This document shows, piece by piece, positions 1 to 9,381 of a stretch of 42,559 bases of DNA. Position 1 is the first letter of the stretch. The number at the start of each line of letters is the position of its first letter. The translations under genes were made by a program, and so were the position numbers. Below the pieces are notes generated by a model. That model ran no database searches, was not told the origin of the DNA, and saw nothing but the letters and a program-made list of their open reading frames with translations. The DNA lies in the NCBI GenBank assembly GCA_019057675.1, contig JAHLWX010000006.1, positions 1 through 42,559 of the forward strand, written 5' to 3'. The stretch comes from Candidatus Jordarchaeum sp. LHC_1308. GTDB taxonomy: Archaea > Asgardarchaeota > Jordiarchaeia > Jordiarchaeales > Freyrarchaeaceae.

Positions 1-845
1 TTTCTTTCATCTATCGCTTTTTGAGCTTCAGCCACAATTTCCGGGTCATCCCAAAATGATGTCGCTAAAACTATTGCCCTCGCCCGCTCCATGGGATCAT
101 TCGACTTAAAAATTCCTGACCCGACAAATATTCCATCACAACCAAGTGACATCATTAGAGCAGCGTCAGCAGGAGTGGCTATACCGCCTGCAGCAAAATT
201 AACAACAGGTAGCCTTCCAAGCCTTCCAACCTCATAAACCAATTGGTATGAGACCCTAAACTCGCGAGCCAAAGCAATGATTTCCTGCCAGTCCTCCTCC
301 TCAACTACACTTTTTACTCTTCTTATTTCGTTCCTCACAAGTTTCATGTGGCGTACCGCCTCGGCGACATTGCCTGTCCCTGCTTCTCCCTTTGTTCTTA
401 TCATAGACGCTCCTTCTTCTATTCTTCGCAGCGCCTCGCCGAGATCCCTTGCACCATTCACGAAAGGAACCTTAAAATCCCACTTCCAAATATGTCTCTT
501 CTCATCAGTCGGAGTCAAAACTTCAGATTCATCTATTGCATCAACACCCAACTCCTCCAGCACCCTTGCCTCGTAAACATGTCCAATTCTACACTTAGCC
601 ATAACTGGTATCGAAACATGATCCATTATCTCCTCTATAACTTTCAAGCTAGCTGTCCTAGCAACGCCCCCCGCCTTTCTGACATCGTAAGGTAACTTGT
701 CGAGAGCCATCACAGCAACTGCTCCCGCCTCCTCAGCAATCTGTGCTTGTTCAACATTAGTAACGTCCATTATGACACCGTGTTTCTGCATTTTCATGAA
801 TCCTCTTTTAACGCAAATGGTTCCAATAGACGGATGCAATAACAT
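1..845 (-). CDS. pdxS: Pyridoxal 5'-phosphate synthase lyase subunit PdxS (3' end cut by window edge)
   Basis: Own reverse-strand translation: [63 protein letters not shown]...[37 protein letters not shown]. Absent from the ORF track because it runs off the edge. Confidence 0.95.
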   Translation of the reverse strand, partial: MLLHPSIGTICVKRGFMKMQKHGVIMDVTNVEQAQIAEEAGAVAVMALDKLPYDVRKAGGVARTASLKVIEEIMDHVSIPVMAKCRIGHVYEARVLEELGVDAIDESEVLTPTDEKRHIWKWDFKVPFVNGARDLGEALRRIEEGASMIRTKGEAGTGNVAEAVRHMKLVRNEIRRVKSVVEEEDWQEIIALAREFRVSYQLVYEVGRLGRLPVVNFAAGGIATPADAALMMSLGCDGIFVGSGIFKSNDPMERARAIVLATSFWDDPEIVAEAQKAIDER

Positions 846-913
846 TCCCTCCTAATCGCAATTTAAGCTACATTTGTTATTAAAGTTATTTCTTTAATAT
901 TTTCCCTCTGAAA

Positions 914-923
914 CTTTAAATAT
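914..923 (+). promoter_or_regulatory. Probable archaeal TATA-box (ctttaaatat) upstream of the OYE-family gene
   Basis: AT-rich TATA-like element about 45-50 nt upstream of the ATG at 967. Confidence 0.4.
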
Positions 924-966
924 ATGTTCCCGGCAATAGACCACGACCGAAAGAAAAGGTGATATT

Positions 967-2967
967 ATGCCTTTCTCATGTGAGAAACTTCTAGAACCCA
1001 TAACGGTAAAGAGTGTGACGCTACGTAACCGAGTTGTAATGCCTGCAATGCATTTGGGTTACTGTGAAAATGGACATGTCACAAGAAGACTAATAGACTT
1101 CTACGTTGAAAGGGCAAAAAACCAAGTTGGTCTGATAATAGTAGGCGGATGTTACATAAACAAGTTTGCCATGGGCGCTCCATCAATGATAGGCATCTCC
1201 GACGATAAGTTCATTCCCGGACTAAAGGCGCTTACAATGGAGGTCAAGTCTCATGGAGCTAAAATAGCAGCTCAACTATACCACTCGGGGAGATATGCTT
1301 TCTCCATGCTCATAGGCGATAAGGCTCATGCCCCCTCATCAATAGCATCCAAGTTGACAAGGGAAATTCCGAAAAGAATGACATTGGAGGATATTGAGCA
1401 GACGATAGAAGACTATGGTGAGGCCGCGAGAAGAGCTAAGGAAGCTGGCTTTGATGCCGTCGAAATTCTTTCGTCCGCCGGATACCTAATAGGTCAGTTC
1501 CTTTCTCCACTGACTAACAGAAGAATAGACAAATATGGGGGAAATCTAAGGCAACGGATGACGTTTGCTCTTGAAGTCGTGGAGCACGTAAGAGAGAAAG
1601 TGGGCGTGAACTTCCCCGTTATTTTTAGGGTCAGCGGAGACGACTTCATGGAAGGAGGAAACGACTTTCACGAAATAAAGGTCTTTGCCGCTAAGCTTGA
1701 GGATGCAGGAGTAGACGTAATAAACGTCACCGGAGGGTGGCATGAAACCACAATCCCCCAGTTAACCATGAACGTCCCCAGAGGAGCATACGTTTACTTG
1801 GCTGAGAACATAAAGGATGCTGTCGAGATACCGGTAATAGCATGCAACAGGATAAATGATCCACTACTTGCTGAATACATTCTTAGACGAAAAAAAGCTG
1901 ATCTAGTTGGAATAGCCAGAGGTCTCCTAGCGGATCCAGAATTCGTCTTGAAGGTTGCTGAAGGACGATTTGACGAAATAAGGCCATGTATCGCTTGCAC
2001 TCAAGGGTGTTTCGACAACGTCTTCATGTTGCAACCCGTCACATGTCTTGTTAACCCCGCAGCCGGGAGGGAAAAAGAACTCGAGCTTAAACCAGTAGCA
2101 AAACCGAAGAAGGTTCTTATAGCCGGAGGCGGCCCCGCGGGAATGCAAGCGGCAATCATACTAAAGAAGAGGGGACATGACGTTGTAATCTATGAAAAAA
2201 CGGACAGGTTAGGCGGCCAACTACTGCTGGCAAGCGCCCCCAAGGAAAGAAGGGAGTTCAAAGCCTTTGTTGATTATCTTTGCAGACAAGTGGAAAAACT
2301 TAAAATAAAGGTGATTTTCAACACTGAAGTTACCCCGGAACTGGTTGAAAAGATAAAACCGGACGTTGTAATCGCTGCAACCGGGGCTAGGCCAATAAGA
2401 CCGAAGATTCCTGGAATAGAAAAGAAAAACGTAGTATACGCTCACGATGTGCTTGCTGGAAAAGTTTTTACCGGAGAAAAGGTGGTCATAGTCGGTGGTG
2501 GAGGAGTTGGATGCGAAACTGCCCTCTACCTTACCGATGATGGCTCACTAGATCCTGAAACGCTGGTTTTCCTCCTAGAGAGGAGGGCTATGTCGCCTGA
2601 AAGAGCTTTGAAGCTTTTAAGAAAGAGCAGAGATGTAGTAATAGTTGAAATGATGGACAGGATTGGAAGAGACATAGGGCTAACAACCAGGTGGACTATT
2701 AGGCAGAGCTTGGAACTAAGAAAAGTGCGAATCGTAACGAACGCTAGAGTGGACGAGATAACAGATGATGGCGTAGTGGTCAATAATGGAGAGCAATTCT
2801 TTGAGGCGGATACAGTAATAATAGCCGTAGGGGCAGAGCCAAACAACGAGCTTGTAAAGCAACTCAAAGGAAAAGTAGCTGAATTATACGCTGTGGGCGA
2901 CTGTGTGAATCCGAGGAAAGCGCTTGAAGCAGTCCGCGAATCGACAGAGATTGCCATGAAAATATAG
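967..2967 (+). CDS. NADH:flavin oxidoreductase / 2,4-dienoyl-CoA (enoate) reductase-like, OYE barrel plus FAD/NAD domain
   Basis: N-terminal OYE barrel (LRNRVVMPAMHLGY, GFDAVEILSSAGYLIGQFLSP), Fe-S motif CIACTQGC-x11-C, FAD motif VLIAGGGPAGMQAA and NAD motif VVIVGGGGVGCETA. Confidence 0.88.
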   Translation: MPFSCEKLLEPITVKSVTLRNRVVMPAMHLGYCENGHVTRRLIDFYVERAKNQVGLIIVGGCYINKFAMGAPSMIGISDDKFIPGLKALTMEVKSHGAKIAAQLYHSGRYAFSMLIGDKAHAPSSIASKLTREIPKRMTLEDIEQTIEDYGEAARRAKEAGFDAVEILSSAGYLIGQFLSPLTNRRIDKYGGNLRQRMTFALEVVEHVREKVGVNFPVIFRVSGDDFMEGGNDFHEIKVFAAKLEDAGVDVINVTGGWHETTIPQLTMNVPRGAYVYLAENIKDAVEIPVIACNRINDPLLAEYILRRKKADLVGIARGLLADPEFVLKVAEGRFDEIRPCIACTQGCFDNVFMLQPVTCLVNPAAGREKELELKPVAKPKKVLIAGGGPAGMQAAIILKKRGHDVVIYEKTDRLGGQLLLASAPKERREFKAFVDYLCRQVEKLKIKVIFNTEVTPELVEKIKPDVVIAATGARPIRPKIPGIEKKNVVYAHDVLAGKVFTGEKVVIVGGGGVGCETALYLTDDGSLDPETLVFLLERRAMSPERALKLLRKSRDVVIVEMMDRIGRDIGLTTRWTIRQSLELRKVRIVTNARVDEITDDGVVVNNGEQFFEADTVIIAVGAEPNNELVKQLKGKVAELYAVGDCVNPRKALEAVRESTEIAMKI

Positions 2968-3148
2968 TTTGCGGATTCACGCAACTTCCATTATCCTAAA
3001 TCTAACATTCATTTATTAACTTCGGAGGAAAAAGAAACTTTTAAAAACAAAAACTCCTATTAGTAGTGTCAGTTTGACTGTGTTTAAAAAAGTTTTTACT
3101 TAAATAAAATTTTTCTAGTATCTATGTTATACTTTCGCGAGGTGGCGG

Positions 3149-4231
3149 TTGTTGGGAAGGATCAAGGTAGCCATTGCTGGTCTTGGCAACTGTGCCTCTG
3201 CGCTAATTCAGGGGGTATACTACTATAAAAATGCCAAGAAAGAAGACAATATTCCTGGGCTTATGCATGTTGACTTTGGAGGCTACTACCCTCGAGACAT
3301 AGAGTTCGTATGTGCCTTCGATGTTAATAAAAATAAAATTGGGCAGGATATTAGTGAAGCAATCTTCGCTGAGCCTAACTGCGTCGTAAGGTTTGCGGAT
3401 GTTCCAAAATTAGGCGTAGAAGTGCTTCCTGGGCCTATATCCGACGGCGTAGCTCCTCATATGGTAGACGCATTCTACACATACGACAAAGATGGGATGG
3501 AAGCAGTTGACGTCGCATCGGCTCTTCAAGACTCCGGAGCGGAAATGCTGATAAATTTTATTCCGGTTGGCAGTTACGAAGCAACCAGAATATACGCGCA
3601 AGCAGCTATTGATGCTGGGTGTGCTTTTGTAAACTGCATTCCCGAGTTTATAGCGTCAGATTCGGAATGGGCTGACAAGTTTGAAAAAGCAGGATTGCCT
3701 ATAGCTGGAGACGACATTAAAAGCCAAATAGGGGCCACAATCCTACACAGGACACTAGTAGACTTACTAATAAACAGAGGAGTAAAGATAGAAGGTACCT
3801 ATCAGCTAAATATAGGCGGAGACACGGATTTCCTCAATATGACAGTCGAGGAAAGGCTGAAGACTAAGCGCATAAGCAAGACAGAGGCTGTAACCAGCCT
3901 TGTACCTTACGAGTTTCCAGTTAGAATAGGGCCGTCAGATTATGTTCCTTTTCTTGGAGATAAAAAAATCTGCTACATAAGAATTGATGGGAAAAAGTTT
4001 GGAGACAGGCCGGTAACAATAGATGTAAAGCTTGTGGTCGAAGACTCACCGAACAGTGCGGGAGTAGTCATAGATGTTATAAGAGCGGTTAAGCTTGCAC
4101 TAGACCGAGGCATCTCGGGACCATTGATAAGTATATCGTCTTATGCTTTCAAACATCCGCCAGTGCAGGTCCCAGACCACATAGCTCGCCAATGGGTGGA
4201 GGAATTCATAGAAATGAAGAGAGAACGTTGA
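3149..4231 (+). CDS. Myo-inositol-1-phosphate synthase
   Basis: KVAIAGLGNCASALIQGVYYYK, DFGGYYPRDIEFVCAFDVNKNKIG, GDDIKSQIGATILHRTL, NIGGDTDFLNM are hallmark INO1-family motifs. Confidence 0.9.
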   Translation: MLGRIKVAIAGLGNCASALIQGVYYYKNAKKEDNIPGLMHVDFGGYYPRDIEFVCAFDVNKNKIGQDISEAIFAEPNCVVRFADVPKLGVEVLPGPISDGVAPHMVDAFYTYDKDGMEAVDVASALQDSGAEMLINFIPVGSYEATRIYAQAAIDAGCAFVNCIPEFIASDSEWADKFEKAGLPIAGDDIKSQIGATILHRTLVDLLINRGVKIEGTYQLNIGGDTDFLNMTVEERLKTKRISKTEAVTSLVPYEFPVRIGPSDYVPFLGDKKICYIRIDGKKFGDRPVTIDVKLVVEDSPNSAGVVIDVIRAVKLALDRGISGPLISISSYAFKHPPVQVPDHIARQWVEEFIEMKRER

Positions 4232-4260
4232 GAACCGAATGAACTCCTACTAATTTTCAT

Positions 4261-5436
4261 CTATCTCAGTTTGCTATAAACTCTATTAGTTATTTCTTTA
4301 AGCTTCTCTACGCATTGTTCAGGAGTAGGTGCAGTGAGCTGAACGCTGCATATAGGAACCCCTTCGTCGACTACTGTCCCCGGCTTTGTTATGTCGTAAA
4401 TGTAAGGCATATCGCCTAAGTCAGGAATAACTGCTTTCTTTTTAGCGTATATTACTCCCTTTACAGCAAACCCCTTAATGTCGATTTTTCTTGGAAGATT
4501 TCCATGATATGCCTCGATGTGTTTTTCAACAATGTTCATTCCTGTTACCATGGATACACATTCCATTGTCCCCTGAAATCTCGGGTTAACCTCTATGAAA
4601 AATGGTTCTCCCTCCCTTAGTATGAAATCAATCCCGTTAGAACCAACGAGTCCTAAAAACTCGCATATTTCCTCAGCAACCTTACCTACGACTTTGCAAA
4701 CATTTTCCGACTCGTGAGGAACTATGTTCCCACAATAAATGAATTCTTTCCCCCCAAGCCAAGGCACTCCTATCAATTGTCTGTTGACTGTTAATGTAAC
4801 AGCTCTTTTACCATCACTCAAAACGGAAGCACTTATGTCCTCTCCTACAACGTACTCCTGAACGATGACCCTACCTTCCCCCCTACATAAGTTGAAGAAT
4901 TTTTTAACCTCCTCCTTATTACGGGCTAAATGCACTCCAAGTCCTCCTCCCCCCGCCTCCCGCCTCACTACAACAGGAAATCCCAATTCACGAGCGGCGA
5001 CAATAGCCTCCTCGCAATTTTCAACAGCAACTGTTTCCGGAACATTAATTTTCCTCGTTCTTAATGCCCTGTAAAGCTCTATTTTGTCTCTTGCCTTCCT
5101 GATCATGGAAGGTGTATTCCCAAGTATAGGTGCAACTTCCTGTATTCTTTCCAAGCAATCCCACTTGTCGTCAAGTCCGCTTCCGATAAGAACTCCATCG
5201 ATATCGTGCTTTTGAGCCATTTGATGGGATAACTGGACAGCTACTTTGGCAAAATCGGTATGAGACCCGGCATGCTCCCTTACCACAGCAACGTCATCAA
5301 CCCAACTGTAAATGTCGACATCCCCCCAGTAATCTACAGCAAAGACGCGAAACCCGCACATCCTCGCTTGAGCGGCTATAGGTCTCGCGTTAAAACCAAC
5401 AACAAGCAAGCTTTCCATCATTACACCACTATGCAT
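4261..5436 (-). CDS. ATP-grasp family carboligase-like protein
   Basis: ATP-grasp signatures GFPVVVRREAGGGGLGVHLA, VIVQEYVVGEDISASVLSDG, FFIEVNPRFQGTMECV. Confidence 0.8.
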   Translation of the reverse strand: MHSGVMMESLLVVGFNARPIAAQARMCGFRVFAVDYWGDVDIYSWVDDVAVVREHAGSHTDFAKVAVQLSHQMAQKHDIDGVLIGSGLDDKWDCLERIQEVAPILGNTPSMIRKARDKIELYRALRTRKINVPETVAVENCEEAIVAARELGFPVVVRREAGGGGLGVHLARNKEEVKKFFNLCRGEGRVIVQEYVVGEDISASVLSDGKRAVTLTVNRQLIGVPWLGGKEFIYCGNIVPHESENVCKVVGKVAEEICEFLGLVGSNGIDFILREGEPFFIEVNPRFQGTMECVSMVTGMNIVEKHIEAYHGNLPRKIDIKGFAVKGVIYAKKKAVIPDLGDMPYIYDITKPGTVVDEGVPICSVQLTAPTPEQCVEKLKEITNRVYSKLR

Positions 5437-5516
5437 TCACTAAAAACTAAGTACTAAATAACCTCTCTTGCTTCTTTTCTAATAGTTGAACATAAATAAG
5501 AGTGGGAATTATTTAA

Positions 5517-6251
5517 TCACTTATCAGTAAGTAGTTTTTCTACATTATCCACTATTTTTTTAACCTTCAAAAGGTACTCTCCTATCTTCCTTTCTTTACT
5601 TACTCCTACTGCTAGCACTCTACTTTGTGGGAGCTTATACAGTATTATGATGGAATCATCGCCTACTATAACGGAGTACTCGCTTTCATCCTCTTTAGCA
5701 AGCTTGTCGCAAACCATCGAAACAGCACTTAGCATCCCTGTTGACGTCACATAATCTAATGAAGGGTAGACATCTAGAGGCATACCTTCAATCGTTAAAA
5801 CGGCAGCCATAAACGCCTCCGGAATTTCCTTCTTAACCATATATAGTATGCTACCTTCCTCGTAACTCGTCGCCTCTTCTATGGCTGCCAACTGGATGGA
5901 AGCTGCCTTAACGCGAGACACTAGTGTTTCTATCCCCTCCAGCTCCACAGCATCTCTGTCGACAAAAACCGCCAAGTTCATTCGCATTCCAACAGGAACA
6001 CTAATTACAACGGTCGTCTTAGACTTCGTTAACACGTAATCCAATTCTTTCCTAGCGAAACCATGAAGAACTTGGGAAGACATGGACGAGAGTGATGCAA
6101 GGATAGGCGCAGCACTCTCCTCCACCTTGCCGACGCTCATCCTCGAGAATCCCTCTTTGGTTGTCAGGATCGCTCCCCTCATACCGGCGCCCTCAATAAG
6201 TCCATCTAAAATTTTTTTCATTTCCTTCTCAGAGTTCATATAAGTCACCAC
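5517..6251 (-). CDS. Tandem Roadblock/LC7 (profilin-like) domain protein
   Basis: Two consecutive alpha/beta repeats: GLIEGAGMRGAILTTKEGF...VVISVPVGMRMNLAVFVDRDA...VSRVKAASIQL and EIPEAFMAAVLTIEGMPLDVYPSLDYV...SIIILYKLPQSRVLAVGVSKERKIGEYLLKVKKIV. Confidence 0.6.
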   Translation of the reverse strand: MVTYMNSEKEMKKILDGLIEGAGMRGAILTTKEGFSRMSVGKVEESAAPILASLSSMSSQVLHGFARKELDYVLTKSKTTVVISVPVGMRMNLAVFVDRDAVELEGIETLVSRVKAASIQLAAIEEATSYEEGSILYMVKKEIPEAFMAAVLTIEGMPLDVYPSLDYVTSTGMLSAVSMVCDKLAKEDESEYSVIVGDDSIIILYKLPQSRVLAVGVSKERKIGEYLLKVKKIVDNVEKLLTDK

Positions 6252-6302
6252 TTTTTATTTGAGAAACAATAATAGTATCCCCTTGCCTCTTTTAATTTAC
6301 TG

Positions 6303-7037
6303 GTGATCCGCTTGGAAATAGTGTTTCTTGGTACTGCCGCCAGCATACCGACCCCGACCAGAAGTCTCCCATCAGTCTTAGTAGACGAAGAATTGCTGGT
6401 AGACTGCGGTGAGGGTGCTACTCAGAGACTTTTATCAGCAGGGTCTCTAGACACCATTAAACGCGTGATAATAACACATAGCCACCTAGACCACTCGGCT
6501 GGAATAGCCACTTTAATATGGACCTTATGGCTTCGTGGAAAAAGAAATCCTCTTATCGTCAGTGGTCCAAGTTATGTAAAAGACTTAGTGTTCTCCCTCT
6601 TGAAAGAGTTTGGAACACCTCTAGAAAGATTAACGTTTAGCATCGAATATAAAGAATCCTTTGAAGACGTGAAGTTCGCATCCACGGATCATCACCCTGA
6701 AACATTTGCCCTAAAAGTCGAGAAAGGAAACGCGAGGATATGTTACTCAAGTGACACGGCGCCATGCAACTCGGTGATTAACTTAGCACGTGGTTGCGAC
6801 GTTCTAATTCATGAAGCAACATTCCTCAACAATGAAAGACATCTTGCACATATGCTTAAACATAGCACAGCAGGAGACGCAGGAAGAATTGCAAGTGAAG
6901 CGCGGGTCAAAAAACTTGTGCTTTTCCACTGGCCTTGGACACTTGAAGGAAGAGAACACCTCTTAGTGAAGGAAGCTGAGGCTTTCTTTAATGGTGAAGT
7001 CATACTTGCACATGACCTTGAAACAATCTCGCTTTGA
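6303..7037 (+). CDS. Ribonuclease Z-like metallo-beta-lactamase
   Basis: GTAASIPTPTRSLPSVLV, LLVDCGEGATQRLL, ITHSHLDHSAGIATL, YSSDTAPC, LIHEATF, LVLFHW. Confidence 0.87.
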   Translation: MIRLEIVFLGTAASIPTPTRSLPSVLVDEELLVDCGEGATQRLLSAGSLDTIKRVIITHSHLDHSAGIATLIWTLWLRGKRNPLIVSGPSYVKDLVFSLLKEFGTPLERLTFSIEYKESFEDVKFASTDHHPETFALKVEKGNARICYSSDTAPCNSVINLARGCDVLIHEATFLNNERHLAHMLKHSTAGDAGRIASEARVKKLVLFHWPWTLEGREHLLVKEAEAFFNGEVILAHDLETISL

Positions 7038-7230
7038 TGCTTCCATTACTTAAGTTAAAACTATTTTAATGCTGTCTTAATTTTGTTAGCCTCCTCAATT
7101 TCCTATAAAAAATTTTAAATATTCTCTCATCTTTTTTCAGATTAAAAATACTTACCAGTTCCTGTCGTACGTTATTGAATATTAGCGGGATGAAGCATGG
7201 TGAATATGTTGTTTATTTCGCAAAAAATTA

Positions 7231-7252
7231 GCAAAAAAATTATTATTTTTGC
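7231..7252. promoter_or_regulatory. Inverted repeat GCAAAAA-N8-TTTTTGC upstream of the Lrp gene (possible operator)
   Basis: Read directly: gcaaaaaaattattatttttgc; located about 120 nt before an Lrp-family ORF. Confidence 0.35.
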
Positions 7253-7372
7253 AATAAATGGAATGTTTTTATCAGAAAAAATTAATAGAAGAAATTTAAT
7301 AAAGGATTCTTGACAAATTACAAATATTATATGTTGAAAAAATCACATAATTAAAGGAGGAATAAATGCGAT

Positions 7373-7867
7373 TTGAGGAGAAATAAAGTTAAGCTGGACT
7401 CGTTGGATAAGAAAATTCTTGAAGCAGTGTGTAAGGACGCACGAAAACCCCTCAGGAAAGTTGCTGAAGAGCTTGGTGTCTCAGAACCGACACTCTACAG
7501 CAGAGTCAGAAGTCTGCAGCGAAGAGGCGTTATCAAACAGTTCACCGTGAAGCTGGACATGGAGACCCTAGGATACATAACGAAAGGCTTTGTACTAATC
7601 AACATCAACCCTGCGAAGGAAGAGAAAATCATAAAGTTTTTGGCTGAAATACCTGAAGTAGTAGAAATCCACAGATTACTGGGGGACAACGACTTAATGG
7701 TTAAAGTCGTGTGCAAAGACGTATCCGAAATGCGCAGACTTGTACTCGAAAAAATAAGAGAGCTCGATGGTGTGGAGCTCGTTAAGGGTTTCTTAACAAT
7801 AAAAACAGACAAGGATTCGTACGATGAGCTGATCACAAAAATCAAGGAAAGTAGTGAAAACGCGTAG
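7373..7867 (+). CDS. Lrp/AsnC family transcriptional regulator
   Basis: KLDSLDKKILEAVCKDARKPLRKVAEELGVSEPTLYSRVRSLQRRGVIKQFTVKLD (HTH) plus RAM-type C-terminus. Confidence 0.9.
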   Translation: MRRNKVKLDSLDKKILEAVCKDARKPLRKVAEELGVSEPTLYSRVRSLQRRGVIKQFTVKLDMETLGYITKGFVLININPAKEEKIIKFLAEIPEVVEIHRLLGDNDLMVKVVCKDVSEMRRLVLEKIRELDGVELVKGFLTIKTDKDSYDELITKIKESSENA

Positions 7868-7930
7868 CCCTCACAGTTGAGACCAAAGAAATAAAAAGGA
7901 CAAACAACAAATCCAGAATTTAAGGCTAAA

Positions 7931-8380
7931 ATGGAATCAAGGAAGGAGGTTTTACGCTTGTCCTTTTCTAAGGATGAGCTGCTAGAGGCCCTAAAGGTCT
8001 TTACCCTCGACTTAATAGTTAAAACCTACAGTTTCCTCGATAACATTGGACGCGCAAAGGATTACTCGGAAATGATGGGGCAGTCACTTGCACTTCGCGT
8101 CCAAAAAGCTTTCGGGAAAGATAAAGTATCCGTAATAAACTATTTGAACCTCATTTTGAAGGCGCTGGGCCTTCCTCTCTTCCAGCAGGATGGAAAAAAG
8201 TATCGTTTTAATTGCTCCCCCGAATCATGCTCCTTAATGAGAGCTGCATCTGTGACACAATCAACTTTTAGCCACGTTTTTTGTGACTCGTTCCTTACAA
8301 GTTACCTTACTAGTTCCGGCTTCTCCGTGAAAAGTCAACTTCCATCAGAGAAAGAAAAAGGAAAAATTGAAGCAAAATAG
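7931..8380 (+). CDS. Hypothetical protein, possibly degenerate V4R-like
   Basis: Intact 149-aa ORF; the MMGQSLALRVQ and CDSFLTSYL segments loosely resemble the V4R-like protein at 23317-23781. Confidence 0.5.
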   Translation: MESRKEVLRLSFSKDELLEALKVFTLDLIVKTYSFLDNIGRAKDYSEMMGQSLALRVQKAFGKDKVSVINYLNLILKALGLPLFQQDGKKYRFNCSPESCSLMRAASVTQSTFSHVFCDSFLTSYLTSSGFSVKSQLPSEKEKGKIEAK

Positions 8381-8481
8381 CCATTAAAAATCGCCATAGT
8401 GTCAACATGTTCTGCATGACTTAAGCGGCAAATGTTTTTTATTTCTCATGTTTGAATGCTATCCTTGCCGAGTCATCATAG

Positions 8482-9267
8482 GTGATGCTGATGAGTCGCG
8501 GCCGTGTCTTTAACTACCTACTGAAGGTGCGTTCAGAGGAAGGCATTGTACACTTGACCCTTATTGATCCCGACCCTCTTAAACAGCCTCCAGAAGTTGC
8601 GGGGCAAATAGCCAAGCATGCTCATGACGCGGGCACGAACGCTATAATGGTAGGCGGGTCAACTGCTTTCGGGATCTTAGATGAAACCATTGAAAAAATA
8701 AAGGAAGCAACAGATTTGCCAGTGATACTTTTTCCAGGGAACGTTTCAGGGGTCTCCAAACTTGCCGACGCTATATTCTTCATGAGCGTTTTAAACTCGA
8801 GGAACCCTTACTTCATAACTAAAGCTCAAGCACTGGGTGCATTTGCAGTTAAACTTTACGGGCTAGAACCTATAGGGATGGCATACCTAGTTGTTGAACC
8901 TGGAGGAACAGTAGGATATATGAGTGAGGCCAACCTGCTGCCCAGAAACAAACCTCAGATAGCCGCTGCCTATGCGCTAGCCGCCCAGTATATGGGGTTC
9001 AGAGTGGTCTATCTTGAATCAGGGTCAGGAGCAAGTAGCCATGTTCCTAATGAGATGATCTCCATGGTCTCAAAAACAATAGACATACCCCTCATAGTAG
9101 GTGGGGGAATTAGAACGGAGAATGATGCAGTGGAGGTCGTTGAGGCAGGCGCAGACATGATAGTGCAAGGAACCATGATAGAAGAGACAGCACTAAGAGA
9201 CAAGGGGGAAACGCTTAAAAAAGTCATAAGGGCAGCAAAAAAAGCTGGAGAAAAAAGATCCTCCTAA
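8482..9267 (+). CDS. Geranylgeranylglyceryl phosphate synthase (GGGPS)
   Basis: HLTLIDPDPLKQPPEVAG, NAIMVGGSTAFG, VILFPGNVSGVSKLADAIFFMSVLNSRNPYFI, YLESGSGASSHVP, LIVGGGIRTENDA. Confidence 0.95.
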   Translation: MMLMSRGRVFNYLLKVRSEEGIVHLTLIDPDPLKQPPEVAGQIAKHAHDAGTNAIMVGGSTAFGILDETIEKIKEATDLPVILFPGNVSGVSKLADAIFFMSVLNSRNPYFITKAQALGAFAVKLYGLEPIGMAYLVVEPGGTVGYMSEANLLPRNKPQIAAAYALAAQYMGFRVVYLESGSGASSHVPNEMISMVSKTIDIPLIVGGGIRTENDAVEVVEAGADMIVQGTMIEETALRDKGETLKKVIRAAKKAGEKRSS

Positions 9268-9381
9268 AATAAAATTCTCAGCTTAAATTTTTGGTGGTGA
9301 TTTTGTTTCAGCGAGTTCCCGGGAAAGCTTTTAAAAAAGAACTTGTGTGGTGTAACCAAGATTTTCCAGTAGGGGATACCA

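Noticed and set aside
277-695. Plus-strand ORFs of 99 and 115 aa
   Set aside because: Antisense to pdxS.
2526-2984. 152-aa minus-strand ORF
   Set aside because: Antisense to the well-supported flavoprotein gene; Ser-rich and without recognisable motifs.
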